Numbered from the stretch's first letter, positions 54,001 through 61,260 are shown. The stretch: DNA of 64,000 bases from Epiperipatus broadwayi (GCA_028023455.1 JAQFVV010000055.1:7162030-7226029); one strand, 5' to 3'. Numbers and translations are program-made. The notes: generated by a model from the letters alone, not told the origin.

Positions 54001-57000
54001 TTTTTTTTGAATAATTTTATTTATTAGTCTAATATATATACGTATAATTTAATCACTTACAGTAATTTATTTATGATGTCTCGCCATCTTAAGTTTTTTA
54101 AAATAATAATATGCAAGTTGAAAAAATAAATTAATTTATAATCAAGTACTTGAGTTTTATTGAATTTTTTTAAAAATATATATGCACACACGCACACAAG
54201 TTATATAATTAATTTTGAATAATAAATTGTTCAATTGTTTACGAAATGTAAATTAATATAGATATGGAATTACTTTTGCTTTTAAGCTAGCTTTTGGAAA
54301 AGAAAATTATTATTTTGATTTATTTGCAATATTTTTTCTTACAAATTTAATTTCAATAATGTAAACATTTATGTAGTAATTTATTACTGAAAACAAATTT
54401 ATTATATCTGTCTTTGTGACTATTATAAATCTCTTTGCACTCACCCTTACGTGAATCGCTTAAGCATAGAGCTTATTTATATATACACCAACCCTTACTG
54501 ATTGTGATTATATCAGGAGTGCGTGAAGATTTATAATAGTTACGAAACAGCGCATGATAGGAGTTAATTTCCTTCAGTACAATTACAGATTTTCAGAGCT
54601 TAATGGTAAATTTATATCTGTTTATATAATATATATATATTTGAATTTTATTAAATTAATTTAAAGTAATTATGAATTTATTTAAATATAGATTCAACCT
54701 GCTATACAGCAAAAAGAACAAGATAATTATATGTACAATCAGTATGTTTATTCTCAACAAATTCCTATTTTCCCGCCGTCAGTTGCTTATGATCAGTACC
54801 AGTCTAATACAGGAGTTCCGCCAATTGAGCCTTCAAATTTAAACAAATCAAAAATGATACTTCCAGTAACTCAGGAGAATGTGTCTGGAAAAGATGTAAA
54901 ACGATGTATAAAAGAAAGGTATAGTTTTATTGAGAGATAAAAAATCTATATTTATTATAGTGCATTAATACATACATAAACATACACAAAATACTTGGTT
55001 ATCAGATTTGAAAGTGTTAATAGTGAATTTTCACACATTGGCTATTGGATATCCTTGGATAAACGTAACCATAGTTAATCGTACCGCCTGAGAATACATT
55101 CAAGTAGTAAACAAAGTTAAATAGTTTGTGGTAAACATTCTTTCGCTTTGTTTTTATAGATCCCATTCTATTGATATAAAAAGTAAAATTAAAGTGCTTT
55201 TATTTTTTCAAAATAATCGTCATGAAAATGCTGGGAATAAAGCAATTCTGAACGTATGTTCGGTAATTATCTTGATTCTTGTCATTGTTATCTTCAGTCG
55301 TACTGAAAAACTGAATCATTTAAATTCATTTGAACTGCTCATCAAAAGTGTTTAATTTTTTTGTTAGAGAATGTCATTAATTATTTCAGAAATTTTAAGT
55401 GAAATACTATTCTGAAATGAATCAAGTTGTAGAGGACTTTGATATATTGCCACAATAGACTTAAGAAATAATCCTGGACGCAGTAGTAGAGTGTCAGACT
55501 ATGGAGCTCAAGGTTCATGGGTTGTAGGTCGGACCTATCACAGCACTCAAACTTTTTACAAACTTCTGAGCAATAAAAGCATTCAGTTATTATTCACAAT
55601 TTTTCATATGTGAGGAAATTAATCACATGGCTGAAAAATATGGAAAAGAGATAAATTGAAATATTTCTTTCTATTGAAAAAGTCATAGATTGATGATTTT
55701 GAAGACCCTTGTAAGTTGAAAGAAGAGTTTGAGAAAAGGAAACCCAAGAAAATATGTATTCATATTGAAAGTTCGTGATTATTGCTGTTAAATCGTCATA
55801 AAAACTTTCATCACAGGGCAAGTTAAACAAATTATTCAACTTAGTTTGCTTATGTTTTTACAGGATTTTGAAAAATTATACCCAAAAATAAATCCTTTAC
55901 AGATTTACAGCTCAGCACTGCTTTCGACCAATCCGGTCGCATCATTGTGGACCTTCTCTACTTTTGATTTTGTATATTTCATGTTTAAGTTGTGTTGAAT
56001 GATAATTTTAGCTGTAGACTATAAACCTGGAATAGATTACCCATAGTTGTATTTTTACATAAGCTACAACAAACTGATGATATAATAAATGCACTTCTGG
56101 AAACAGTTATATTCATTCTAGCAGATTCTGCTATATTATAGTTAGGGGAAAATATTTTAGAAAATTTGCATAGCAAGTTGAAGATAATAGAGGGGAAACA
56201 TTGCAATTTTTTAATCGAACCACGCATTTAGAAAAACTGTAAGGTGGAACAAGGTTGCTTTAAAGTAAGTTAATCAATAACAATAGCATAGAAAACTAAT
56301 AGCAGCTCCATACTCTTTGGCCATCTACCTTAAGTCTGAGTAATCATTGATTATCAGAGACTTGCACTTAAATCTGCAGTCTCAATCTCCTTTAGCTCTA
56401 TTTTACTATTCTTGTTTATAATAGATATCTATTTATTTGGGCCCCCTCATTTTTTTTTTTTAATTGTAGGAACTTTATTCTTCTGGCCAGGAATATTAAT
56501 AATAATAGCAATTTATCACATTCTCCCTCTTAAACAATATGATAAACCAAGGGCAGTTTTGAAATTAGGTCTTAATTTAAATAGTAAAAGATTTAATAAG
56601 CTTGTTTGGTTATTTTATCTGCATTGCTTCTAACTTTGAATCCAAAACTCACATGATATAAGGCAAAAGCTGGTCAGGAAGTAAAAGGTCTGATTTTCAC
56701 TGATTACTCAGGTTTACAGTAGCTGATTAACACTAGATATAGTGGCTGTGAAAAATTGGGACCCAATTGTTTAATTTATCTCTATGAATATGAAAATTAA
56801 TTCCTGGGAATATGGATAGGAAAAAATATAATTGAGAAAAAGAACTAGTGGATAGTTAACCAGATTGTGTTTGCATTCTTACTTGAAATGTAAATGATTG
56901 AGTATATCTGTGCAATGCTTGGATTGATTGAATCTACTCTTGAATCTACTCTTGAGTAGCTTGAAAAACCAAACACTGGATAAGCCTCATTCTGGAAAGA

Positions 57001-57621
57001 AAAGAAAATAGTTATACACTCACCAGGAGTTTATTTACATCTGATAGTACAATGAAAATTTTTATACATTCTTGATTTTTAATTTATTTTGTGATGTAGG
57101 GATGGATCCTGCAAGGAATTTTGAGAGAATCAGATACCTCTTCATTAGGACATTGTATATGTTTTTAGTCATTATTAGTTATAAAACAAAATATATAATT
57201 ATATGCTCTGTTTTTAATTATAAATATGCGATTTTTTCACATGCGTTAGTGAAGCTGTAATTATACTATAATGTTTAATATAAGTAGAGATTGTTTTTTG
57301 TTTTTTTCTTAATATAAACATAATAATGAACAGTAATAATTATGAAATAACTATTTTGATTATTCATATTAAACTGCACCACATATTTGCCAGATGTTGT
57401 TAATTTTTTTATATTTACATATTTTTAGGTTAGATTCATTAGAACAGATTATGAGAGCTCATCAGTTGGAATTGGAGAAAACAACTCAGATGCTAATAGA
57501 TAGTCACAATACAATTAAAAGGATAGAAGAAGAAGATGGTCCTTTGAAGGCTCACCGTTTCACCTTCTATCAAGAGATGAGGGGGTATGTCAGAGACTTG
57601 GTAGAATGTCTCAACGAGAAG
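1..57621 (+). CDS. PAXBP1: PAXBP1/GCFC-family gene, partial (8 exons, both ends outside window)
   Basis: Join of 1-60, 24830-24963, 28331-28445, 32638-32770, 40907-41031, 41103-41185, 54692-54918 and 57429-57621. Reading from base 3 gives 356 codons with no stop, and every junction is GT..AG with compatible phase (1,0,1,2,1,0,2,0). Order of segments: acidic LLSFDEDE and a basic KSSYSRRLAKQ stretch (residues about 12-40), a Lys/Glu-rich charged run, GAIPDAAMIHAARKQRQ, acidic DDDNDLSDPDDEEE, WEQEQIRKGVSIPQ, a Tyr/Gln/Pro-rich linker, a predicted coiled coil, then EMRGYVRDLVECLNEK. These match PAXBP1 (GCFC1) as I remember it; human PAXBP1 is about 917 residues, so the N-terminus and the large C-terminal GCFC domain are missing. 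Family role: nuclear; PAXBP1 links PAX3/7 to histone methylation machinery and relatives associate with spliceosome disassembly factors. GCFC2 is the alternative paralogue; invertebrates usually have one gene of this type. Confidence 0.93.
1245..2190 (+). mobile_element. RTE-type LINE fragment, copy 1 (heavily decayed)
   Basis: Aligns by eye, colinearly, with the longer copy at 6765-9412. GAGAACTTTGAA near 1249 matches 8273; AAAATGTAGCAGCAG near 1487 matches 8518; the stretch around 1690-1770 matches 8830-8920 (the segment after the lost FADD motif); GAAGAGATGGCAATAGATAAA near 1995 matches 9205. The last part, ending in CTGCAGTTGATTGATAATG near 2150, matches the LINE's C-terminal LQWID end. 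Many stops and small deletions leave no usable frame. The shared 3' end fits a 5'-truncated retrotransposition product, although the 5' boundary is hard to place in such diverged sequence. Confidence 0.75.
6765..9412 (+). mobile_element. RTE-type LINE, copy 2 (most complete, pseudogenised)
   Basis: Non-LTR retrotransposon coding for an apurinic-like endonuclease followed by reverse transcriptase. Visible pieces in order: endonuclease N-terminal WDVIGLCEVRRKAED (about 6810-6855), the segment holding YTPTSSHSDEV and VMGDL (7030-7140, where the family has GDFN), NYRPISLLSVLYKIF (8194-8240), AGFSSGFSIMDHIQVLREVI (8308-8366), motif A FVDYEKAFD (8404-8430), a FADD box altered to FADK (near 8700), and the C-terminal KRSQVRWMDE...RDWRR.IELGE..LQWID block ending near 9405. 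The tail resembles the endonuclease-reverse transcriptases annotated in many arthropods. Stops and frameshifts break it into at least six pieces, so it is not autonomous. It lies in the same sense as the host gene. Confidence 0.88.
9574..10090 (-). mobile_element. mariner-type transposase remnant
   Basis: Read on the - strand, 9954-9980 gives SPCPKKVW, the decayed form of the S-P-R-P-K-K-A-R segment of mariner transposases. It is followed by KNSDIFFSLDAKDIFLSKLVVNGQ, matching the strand up to the (T)VN..Y.. segment. Then 9745-9786 gives IQHDTSLSVIFAQS, the region of the second catalytic Asp (usually HDNAPAH). The - strand 3' end at 9574 reads GGTTATTTTGGGGCACCCCC, which looks like a terminal inverted repeat end; I could not find its partner. 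Many stops; internal deletions shorten it well below a full 1.3-kb element. It lies immediately 3' of the RTE copy. Confidence 0.7.
10160..10310 (-). repeat. Short GC-richer repeat with CTGAGGAAG stem-loop
   Basis: A GC-richer island in AT-rich intron. On the - strand it holds CTGAGGA, a GACT/AGTC hairpin with loop GCATG, then CGAAA, followed by TGTCAGGAGGAACAG. The same layout (CTGANGAAG, hairpin, GAAA) recurs at 53459-53584 and 62944-62971. It looks like the tail of a SINE-like repeat; the family is unknown to me. Confidence 0.45.
13880..13961 (+). repeat. Two tandem copies of a 41-bp unit
   Basis: Units 13880-13920 and 13921-13961 both read TAAGATCCACAGATCGAGAG and onward through ATTCTAAT. 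I see a single difference (AAATCAA versus AAACCAA). The near identity in an otherwise degraded intron suggests a recent slippage or duplication event. Confidence 0.9.
18071..18088. repeat. (AT)n microsatellite
   Basis: Uninterrupted run of alternating A and T. No other role visible. Confidence 0.85.
18521..18605 (+). mobile_element. tRNA-related SINE remnant
   Basis: Shares GTCAGACTA, a following AGGT(T/C)CA segment and the end TGAGCAATAAA with the better-preserved copy at 55475-55580. The tRNA-like head is badly decayed here: GTAGTTTAGAATAGTGAATG stands where the A box (GTAGTAGAGTG) is in the other copy. Confidence 0.55.
21725..24040 (+). mobile_element. RTE-type LINE, copy 3 (internally deleted)
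   Basis: Colinear with 6765-9412 over its whole length. Landmarks: TTGGATTTCGTGAAGTTAG (21775), IVGDFNNKISK-like sequence near 22080 where copy 2 has a mutated version, motif A FVDYEKAFDSVN at 23044-23080, FADN (near 23300) in place of FADD, and the C-terminal KRSHVTWIDEIRKCAEMMWK block ending with LQWID near 24025. Relative to copy 2 about 360 bases are missing at 23043, where the N-terminal RT part (GKAPGND) runs straight into FVDYEKAFD. A small insertion flanked by TTTTGACTAATA sits near 22300-22360. Frameshifts and stops throughout. Confidence 0.88.
24830..24963 (+). CDS. PAXBP1: PAXBP1-like exon b
   Basis: Acceptor TTTTTAG|ACACAG, donor GAAGAG|GTAATT. Completes the split Asp and reads DTEIFKVKKSSYSRRLAKQ, then a Lys/Glu-rich run (REREKKDKEKKD) ending EEILEE. 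The K-K-S-S-x-S-R-R block is among the family's most conserved N-terminal segments and probably acts as a basic nuclear targeting or RNA/DNA contact patch (inference). Ends in phase 0. Confidence 0.92.
24964..28330 (+). other. Intron 2 (about 3.4 kb, phase 0)
   Basis: GTAATT donor, TTAACTAG acceptor. Holds a - strand LINE at about 25820-27430, bordered on both sides by short GC-richer scraps (25760-25815 and 27435-27510). The remaining parts (24964-25750 and 27515-28330) are AT-rich with no feature I can support. Confidence 0.85.
25820..27430 (-). mobile_element. Non-LTR retrotransposon (LINE), RT and C-terminal part, decayed
   Basis: Read on the - strand from 27430: motif A VFIDTEKAYDRVN (27350-27390), then GVGLRQECPMS in place of G(L/V)RQGCPLS (about 27200), then YLREMENAKER and FADDVILCAKNMEIM (27010-27070; the catalytic FADD is intact), RKKLTVFSYKYDVARIVWKE (26725-26785), VAGLTYGNDVLCVSKGILDY and QREVGRHAL. 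Near 26110-26050 it reads CKLCKEGL-stop-NIRHLLIEC, a C-x2-C-x8-H-x4-C knuckle typical of the C-terminus of I/CR1/Jockey-group LINEs. The pattern, with the R..EVGR.AL segment, closely resembles LINEs I remember as abundant in ticks. Stops and frameshifts break it; upstream endonuclease not found. Exact clade uncertain. Confidence 0.82.
28331..28445 (+). CDS. PAXBP1: PAXBP1-like exon c
   Basis: Acceptor AACTAG|AAAAAT, donor GAAA|GTAAGC. Reads KNEPIVLNGTEAEEMLV, an acidic SEDDDDEEPPP run and AKDPFKKFLE, with one base of the next Thr codon. Acidic low-complexity segments here are usual for the family but vary between species, so this exon is supported mainly by its splice sites and frame. Confidence 0.88.
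28720..30870. repeat. GC-richer unclassified block, probable old transposon
   Basis: Base composition changes visibly from the flanking AT-rich intron to sequence with many CG, GGG and CCC groups (for example 29290-29640 and 30080-30360). No ORF of note, no recognised protein motif. GTCGAGAGCGAGC near 29990 and its loosely inverted relative near 30460 are the only internal structure I noticed. It ends next to a B-box-like GGGTTTAAATTC at 30969, which may belong to a SINE. Most likely one or several non-coding element copies; the family is not recognised. Confidence 0.35.
31320..31730 (-). pseudogene. Penelope-like RT-linker / GIY-YIG fragment
   Basis: Open frame of 136 codons on the - strand. 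N-terminal third is unique; the middle holds IPYISNTQVKFFKDIYKDAF and KSNILYHIFYECMLSYI, the linker that in Penelope-like elements joins the reverse transcriptase to the endonuclease; the C-terminal part holds EKRLKEHELLYKHVKSKNNN. It lacks the RT core and the second half of the endonuclease, so it is a fragment of a larger ORF, not a gene. Confidence 0.65.
31722..32009 (+). pseudogene. GIY-YIG endonuclease fragment of Penelope-like element
   Basis: Open frame of 95 codons, opposite in orientation to the - strand copy and nearly identical to it from SYI through SKNNN. It continues through FRFDIESHEERNRNKRKIKE to INRNKMNIINRQ and a stop at 32007, so it keeps the natural end of the endonuclease domain that the - strand copy has lost to a stop. 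Confidence 0.65.
32638..32770 (+). CDS. PAXBP1: PAXBP1-like exon d
   Basis: Acceptor TTTGTAG|CTGGTG, donor GTTAG|GTAAAA. Completes a split Thr codon and reads GAIPDAAMIHAARKQRQQAR, then EQGDFIPIVDDTQRFENNKS and RLV with a split Arg. The PDAAxIHAARKxRQxARExGDF block is a hallmark of the GCFC/PAXBP1 family and is the clearest single piece of evidence for the gene's identity. Confidence 0.96.
32771..40906 (+). other. Intron 4 (about 8.1 kb, phase 2)
   Basis: GTAAAA donor, ATTTTAG acceptor. 32771-36084 is AT-rich, with a GC-richer scrap near 34070-34260 carrying a B-box-like GAGTTTGAACTCGAACTT (not classified). The rest is copy A of the 4.5-kb twin element (36085-40640), followed by 270 bases of AT-rich sequence before exon e. 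Confidence 0.85.
36085..40640 (+). repeat. Twin element copy A (unclassified 4.5-kb non-coding repeat)
   Basis: Colinear with 45735-50400 from end to end. Anchor pairs (A/B): TAATTAT.CACAC 36087/45737; GTAAGC 36472/46110; CGTGTCCACTTT 37814/47554; GTATGGTGAAGT about 38393/48137; GTCTTATTGCTAAT about 39197/48906; CTATCATTCACTGATCTTGA about 39470/49191; TTTGGGTAGTGG about 39673/49376; GACCAGAAGTT / GGCCAGAAGTT about 40432/50119. Identity looks like 65-75% with higher islands. No long ORF, no visible terminal repeats. Carries an 11-G run at 36165-36175, a CT-rich stretch with many CATC/ATTC words at 40010-40300 and an AATAAA at about 40496. Nature unknown: a non-autonomous transposon, or a copied long non-coding RNA. 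Confidence 0.7.
40907..41031 (+). CDS. PAXBP1: PAXBP1-like exon e
   Basis: Acceptor TTTTAG|GGATGA, donor GGAG|GTTAGT. Completes the split Arg and reads DDDNDLSDPDDEEEGRINFT and VNTSAQERQKTVEAFYSAEHG. R-x-D-x-N-D-x-S-D followed by acidic residues and (R)I.F.V is conserved in the family. Separated from the next exon by only 71 bases. Confidence 0.95.
41032..41102 (+). other. Intron 5 (71 bp, phase 1)
   Basis: Donor GTTAGT, acceptor TTTTTATAG. The only minimal-size intron in the window; all other introns are 2.5 kb or longer. Confidence 0.9.
41103..41185 (+). CDS. PAXBP1: PAXBP1-like exon f
   Basis: Acceptor TTATAG|GAAGTG, donor CCACAG|GTATGC. Reads GSDEDDRADGEFELWEQEQI and RKGVSIPQ. W-E-x-x-Q-I-R-K-G is the family's second hallmark. 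A ribozyme-bearing repeat starts only 30 bases into the following intron. Confidence 0.95.
41216..41385 (+). mobile_element. Hammerhead-bearing repeat, single copy
   Basis: Starts with the ribozyme and continues GCATGCATGTGGTCATGTAT, then TGATTGAAGGGAGCTTGAAAG and TCTGGGTTCAAATCCC (B-box-like GGTTCAAATCC at 41349). This is the same sequence order as the + copy at 45050-45215 and the - copies at 44215-44360 and 44680-44840, with about 80% similarity by eye. The B-box-like element 3' of the ribozyme suggests an RNA polymerase III promoter component (inference). Confidence 0.75.
41218..41259 (+). ncRNA. Type I hammerhead ribozyme (core intact)
   Basis: Helix I strand CCAA (41218-41221) pairs with TTGG (41256-41259). 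Core CTGATGA is 41222-41228. Helix II is GTGCT (41229-41233) with AGCAC (41239-41243), loop GGTTT. GAA (41244-41246) completes the core. Helix III is ATA (41247-41249) with TAT (41252-41254) around CA, very short as in retrozyme ribozymes. Predicted cleavage follows A41255. All invariant core positions of the hammerhead fold are present. The tiny helix III suggests it would act best as a dimer, as known for such ribozymes. Confidence 0.85.
41445..41945. repeat. Possible short transposon with partial inverted ends
   Basis: GAAAAGGTGACTGGTTCTCT at 41471-41490 and, inverted, the sequence at about 41913-41940 (AGAGAAAGCCAGTTACCTTT) match over some 30 bases. The intervening 420 bases have no ORF. 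No target-site duplication found, so the boundaries are uncertain. Confidence 0.35.
42773..42962 (+). mobile_element. tRNA-derived SINE, copy 1
   Basis: Head GGATGGTTCAGTTGGTTAGA GC is a clear tRNA A box (GGTTCAGTTGGTTAGAGC); a decayed B box AATTCAATTCC lies about 55 bases later (42841-42851). The body (TGTCATTGGTCAGACCAGTA ACACC, then TGTTGTGTAGCTACT and AATTGGAA) matches copy 2 at about 75%. The element is about 190 bases long. No adenine-rich tail. Confidence 0.8.
42968..43135 (+). mobile_element. tRNA-derived SINE, copy 2 (5'-truncated)
   Basis: Lacks the A box but has a good B box, GGTTCGATTCT at 43004-43014, and the same body: TGTCACTGGCCAGGCCGGCA, TTGAAGAAAGGAGGAGAATA, CGAAACGTTGTG, ending TGTAATTGGAA. 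It follows copy 1 directly, so the pair may be a tandem array or a recombinant dimer. Confidence 0.78.
44322..44358 (-). pseudogene. Hammerhead ribozyme, inactivated by deletion and core mutation
   Basis: Read on the - strand: ACCAA, CTGATGA, helix II GTGCT/AGCAT, then AAA instead of GAA, so the C-G pair at the base of helix II and the invariant G12 are both changed. The 3' strand of helix I (TTGGT) and about 28 bases after it are deleted compared with 44790-44833. Confidence 0.75.
44790..44833 (-). pseudogene. Hammerhead ribozyme with mutated G12
   Basis: On the - strand: helix I ACCAA (44833-44829) and TTGGT (44794-44790), core CTGATGA, helix II GTGCT/AGCAC with loop GGTTT, helix III ATAC/GTAT, cleavage position A. 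The only defect is CAAAA for CGAAA: invariant G12 is A (T on the + strand at 44806). G12 is the proposed general base, so the ribozyme should be inactive. The change is a CG to TG transition on the + strand, the usual CpG decay. Confidence 0.8.
45061..45104 (+). ncRNA. Type I hammerhead ribozyme (intact)
   Basis: Helix I ACCAA (45061-45065) pairs with TTGGT (45100-45104). Core CTGATGA 45066-45072. Helix II GTGCT (45073-45077) with AGCAC (45083-45087), loop GGTTT. GAA 45088-45090. Helix III ATAC (45091-45094) with GTAT (45095-45098), with no separate loop. Cleavage is predicted after A45099. Every invariant position is present and all three helices are fully Watson-Crick. Helix III lacks a loop, so an intramolecular fold needs the pairing to open; a dimer, in which two molecules exchange helix III, is the known solution for such ribozymes. 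Confidence 0.9.
45735..50400 (+). repeat. Twin element copy B (unclassified 4.6-kb non-coding repeat)
   Basis: Second copy of the sequence at 36085-40640, same orientation, same order of all anchors, slightly longer through small insertions. The 11-G run of copy A corresponds to a shorter run of Gs at 45819-45824. Conserved islands include ATCATTCACTGATCTTGATC (about 49194) and GGTAGTGGTAAAATCCCTCT (about 49379). No ORF above about 75 codons, no terminal repeats seen. Two separate introns of one gene holding the same element suggests that it is a dispersed repeat and not a tandem duplication of the gene: no exon copies lie next to copy B. Confidence 0.7.
53330..53785. repeat. Inverted repeat with CTGAAGAAG stem-loops
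   Basis: Inner hairpin: 53389-53525 pairs with 53535-53660 (ACTAAATCATCCATGCACTT on the left, its complement on the right) around a short AT loop. Outer pairing: ATATTAATATCATCTATATT near 53332 with its complement near 53770. Three versions of one stem-loop sit inside: - strand 53459-53489 (CTGAAGAAGATTGCTGGGG), + strand 53554-53584, - strand 53737-53760. Probably two or three copies of one SINE-like repeat joined head to head. The symmetrical ORFs here are shadows of the repeat. Confidence 0.82.
54692..54918 (+). CDS. PAXBP1: PAXBP1-like exon g
   Basis: Acceptor ATATAG|ATTCAA, donor GAAAG|GTATAG. Continues exon f's IRKGVSIPQ with IQPAIQQKEQDNYMYNQYVY, SQQIPIFPPSVAYDQYQSNT, then a Ser/Asn/Thr linker and SGKDVKRCIKER, ending with a split Arg. 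The Tyr/Gln/Pro-rich linker is poorly conserved in the family; the C-terminal V..IKERL start of the coiled coil is conserved. Longest exon in the window. Confidence 0.93.
54919..57428 (+). other. Intron 7 (2.5 kb, phase 2)
   Basis: GTATAG donor, TTTTTAG acceptor. Contains a SINE at 55475-55580; otherwise AT-rich. No further exon is needed, since g and h join in frame. Confidence 0.85.
55475..55580 (+). mobile_element. tRNA-derived SINE
   Basis: GGACGCAGTAGTAGAGTGTC with AGACTATGGAGCTCAAGGTT and CATGGGTTGTAGGTC follows the D-arm, anticodon and T-arm order of a tRNA-headed SINE (A box near 55480, decayed B box near 55526). The tail is CTTCTGAGCAATAAAAGC. A related, older copy lies at 18521-18605. 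Confidence 0.72.
57429..57621 (+). CDS. PAXBP1: PAXBP1-like exon h (last in window)
   Basis: Acceptor TTTTTAG|GTTAGA, donor GAGAAG|GTGGGT. Completes the split Arg and reads LDSLEQIMRAHQLELEKTTQ, then MLIDSHNTIKRIEEEDG, then HRFTFYQEMRGYVRDLVECL and NEK. This is the coiled coil (heptad-like Leu/Ile/Met spacing) followed by the invariant F.QEMRGYV.DL.ECL.EK signature. The next expected segment, beginning V(P).I..LE, is in the following exon, which I did not find before the window end. Confidence 0.96.
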
Positions 57622-60600
57622 GTGGGTCGATATGCAGTCTTGACTTTGGTCGACTAGCAGGCAGAGTGCTGAGGGAGGGTCTAGCCAGTTATTTAAAACT
57701 GAGGGTTGGGTTAATAAATTGCAGACATGTTTTATACATAATTATATATAATCATATAATTGATGTTTTTATTTTGATTTTGTAATACAATATTAATATG
57801 TTAAAAGAAAAAAAAAACACCAAAATGCTAAAATTTATATTCTCCCCTATCCCTCTATACAATGCAAATATAATACCATTAATCTGGATCTTAGATTTTG
57901 TTATTATATTGATAAGTTTTCTAAAACCACAATGGTCATTCTTCAATAATAGTCATAACAAAAACAAGTCTTAGAATTTTAAAAAGGCATTAATATTAGG
58001 ATTATATTAATTAAACTAAAATTAAATGATTATTTATTAAAAAAATATTGTTTGAAAATTATTGATAAAGGCAAAATCTGAATTTATTATATGCTGTGCT
58101 TATAAAAACTATTGCCTCTTTTTAAATTTTTTTTTTTAAAATATTTCGTCGGAGAAAAACTTAAACATTTTGATCCCTAGTGATGGAATTTTTTTTTTTG
58201 CATGAAGTAAAAATTCATTAATCCATATGAGACCTTAAATATTTCTCTAATCGTTTGACCAAATCTCGGAAATATTTGCTCTTTTCTTGGATTCCGTACT
58301 AATGTTCATTTTCTTCTTTCATTACGTAATAAAAATATGCATTTATTACAAATGGTACTAAAGGAATCGTAAAGTTAACTACTTCAAAAGATTCATAAAT
58401 GTTAATGTGGAAATAGGATATTTTCATAGTTTAAAACGTTTTTTGTTTGATAGTGAAATAATGTTTTGTTTTTCATTGGTTAAGTTATTCAACAACTTAA
58501 TCTATTTTTGAAATGATGCTTAATTTAGTATTAAATATTTGCACGACATTTTGAAAAATTAATATACTAATCAGCGTAATGTTATTATTGTATTACAAAT
58601 GATGTATTCTTTCTTTGTACTGTACAGAAATTATACTCTTTTGTACATAATAAGCAATTGTCATGATTTTGTATGTATTTTAATTGCCCATTGTTGAAAT
58701 TATGGTATTGTATTTGTGTACACATTCACATACACATAAATGCATATACATGTAGTTAAAAATCAAAATTTAAATTGGTTTTATTATTAAATTATTGTTT
58801 AGTTATTTGATTAAATGTGTGCATAAATGTGGTCATTTTTGTTAACAGTAACAGTCACTCTTTCCAACTCCTGTGAAATAAAACACAGAAATAGAAAGGA
58901 GAAAAAACTTCATTTGAGATGAGTTTTACAGTGATGTGCAAACCAGTCTGAATCCCAAATATACCCATTTCTATTCATCTGATGGTCCTTTAATTTATTT
59001 CATTGATATCTTGTGATGTCATCTTTTAACTTCTTTTGCAGTAAACTTTACTTTTTGAAACACACCTCAACATACCTCACCTAATTGTAACTCTCCATTG
59101 TTTTGTATCGTCAATCATACTTTCCCACTGAAGGCAATCAGCATTACATTTTTTTAAGGATATCCTTGAAATGATAATCATATAATAAATTGATTTTGTC
59201 TTTCTACATGCTTAAATTCAACATAAAATGCCCATAAAATGTGATTTCACATTATTAGATCCTTAGTGGTTATGGTCAATAAGCAGTGTCCTCATATACT
59301 TCTGGCCATTAAATTTTAGTGTGAAATATTACTCCCTTCCCCCATTGGACCAATCTTTTTTTTTATGTGCTATATAATTTTATTTTTTATATTTGTTATA
59401 AATAACTTAATATGAATAAATTGATGATGATTTGTAGCCTATAGAAAATACTTTTTTAAACTATTTTTATATTGTGTGTGCCATATAGAAAGTCTTTAAG
59501 AACCACAAGTTACCTTGCTTGTCTTGTTTTGTGTCCAGTAAGCTGAAGAACCTACTTGATTAATTTTATTACGATGTTGCTGCCATATTTTAGAATCTTA
59601 CAGAGTATCTTTATGTGAAATTTTTCTAATGTCTTTATGCTAAATCGATAAATGTCCGAGTCTCACTTCTCTATAATAAATTATACAAAATAAGTTCAAT
59701 ATACAGTTAATTTACCTGAGTAATTAGATCACTGTAATGAAATACCAATATTTTATAAGTTGTTAAATACAGTAGCGCGTTGAAATCTACGTTGCATCAC
59801 AAGATGTAAGTTGGTTTTCTATTTAAAAAGCTACCCAGACATTTAAATTGAATTACATTCTTAGATTAGCAATCATCCAGGCTAAAAGTTGCTGAAAATG
59901 ATTTTTTTTCCCTATTAGTATGGGTTTTTGAACATCAATTGTTAAACCTAAATCTTTAAAGATTTCATTCAAAATGTTGAGAGCATCCTTTGGTCATTTA
60001 TTTGAATTGGAAAGAATAGCAGAATCATCACTACTGCAAATATAGTGAATTGAAGTTTTTTCTGTTTTTCATAGATTTAAAAGCTCGTTATAAACAAATG
60101 TTAAGAAAAGGTAAAATAATTTAAATTTAAAATTTATATTGCGCTAAGTATGCTTTCAGCAGAATCCTGTCAGAATTATGATTCTGTCTTTCGCTGTCAA
60201 AACTATATTGGCCCTTAATGACTGCTTTATGAAGCTGTTTATAAACTTTTCCAAAGAGATATATCATGGAAATAGGAAACAATTGGAAGAGTACACATCC
60301 CTTGTTTAACACCAGTTCCTCCAAATGCCTCAGATATTCAGTGAGCTATATTAAATAATCTTTCTTTTCATTCTGTCATTAAATTGTGTAAAGTGTACAG
60401 ATTTTAGATAACTGGCTAATTTGGAACATTAACACAAACCTGGTCAAGCAGTTGCGGCGAATAACTTGACCAAATCAGTTAAAGCAATAAAAATCTTATT
60501 TTTGTGCTCAACATTTTTTTTTTTTACATTTGTATGGCAGCAAATTATATTTGTAATGCTTCTTGATTCCGTAAAAGACTTAATTGCTGGATAGCCGTTC

Positions 60601-61260
60601 ACATATGATTGGAAAGCAATCTAGTCAACAAAACTCTTAAAAGCAGCTTTACTTCAGTGGGTAATAATGCTATTATATGATAATTATTACGACTTTTGTT
60701 CAACATTTAGCACTCTTGATTGAGCGTTATTTATTGTTTAAGCAAATGGGGCTGCTCATCTCCGCCATTGTTAAATCACTGGTATATAACGTACATTTAG
60801 TTTTGATATTACTAAATCATAATACTGGTCATAAATTATTTTTGGCTTATGGATGTTGGCAAATATTTTGTTTCTAGTTATCCTCTCTATAGATGTGGTC
60901 ACCAAGATTGTGTATTTCACCCTCTAAATTTTGTAAACATTCTTGACTAATTACAGGTGGTAAATAATCCAATTTCAAATCTATTGATTCTTTTTCAACT
61001 TTTAAAAATAGAACACTATTTTTACAGAAATTAAAAAAAACAACAACATTCCTTGTACTGTATAATAAAAATTGTTTTCAAATGTTTAAATTAAGTTTCA
61101 ACATCAAAATATTTAAATGATAATTCTACGAATTAATTTTAAATTGCTTTGAAAAAAATAATATAAGTCATTAAATATTTAAATTAAACTAAGGGGAAAT
61201 TTAGTTCTACTATTTTCCTTAGTTTTAGTATTCTGGAAATTCTTTTTTCTATTTTTATCT

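Larger units (their letters stand above)
41186..54691 (+). other. Intron 6 (about 13.5 kb, phase 0)
   Basis: GTATGC donor, ATATAG acceptor. Holds ribozyme-bearing repeats at 41216-41385 and 44180-45215, two SINEs (42773-43150), twin element copy B (45735-50400) and an inverted repeat (53330-53785). 43150-44180, 45240-45730 and 50420-53320 are AT-rich with no feature I can support, apart from an 11-G run at 52789-52799. Confidence 0.85.
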
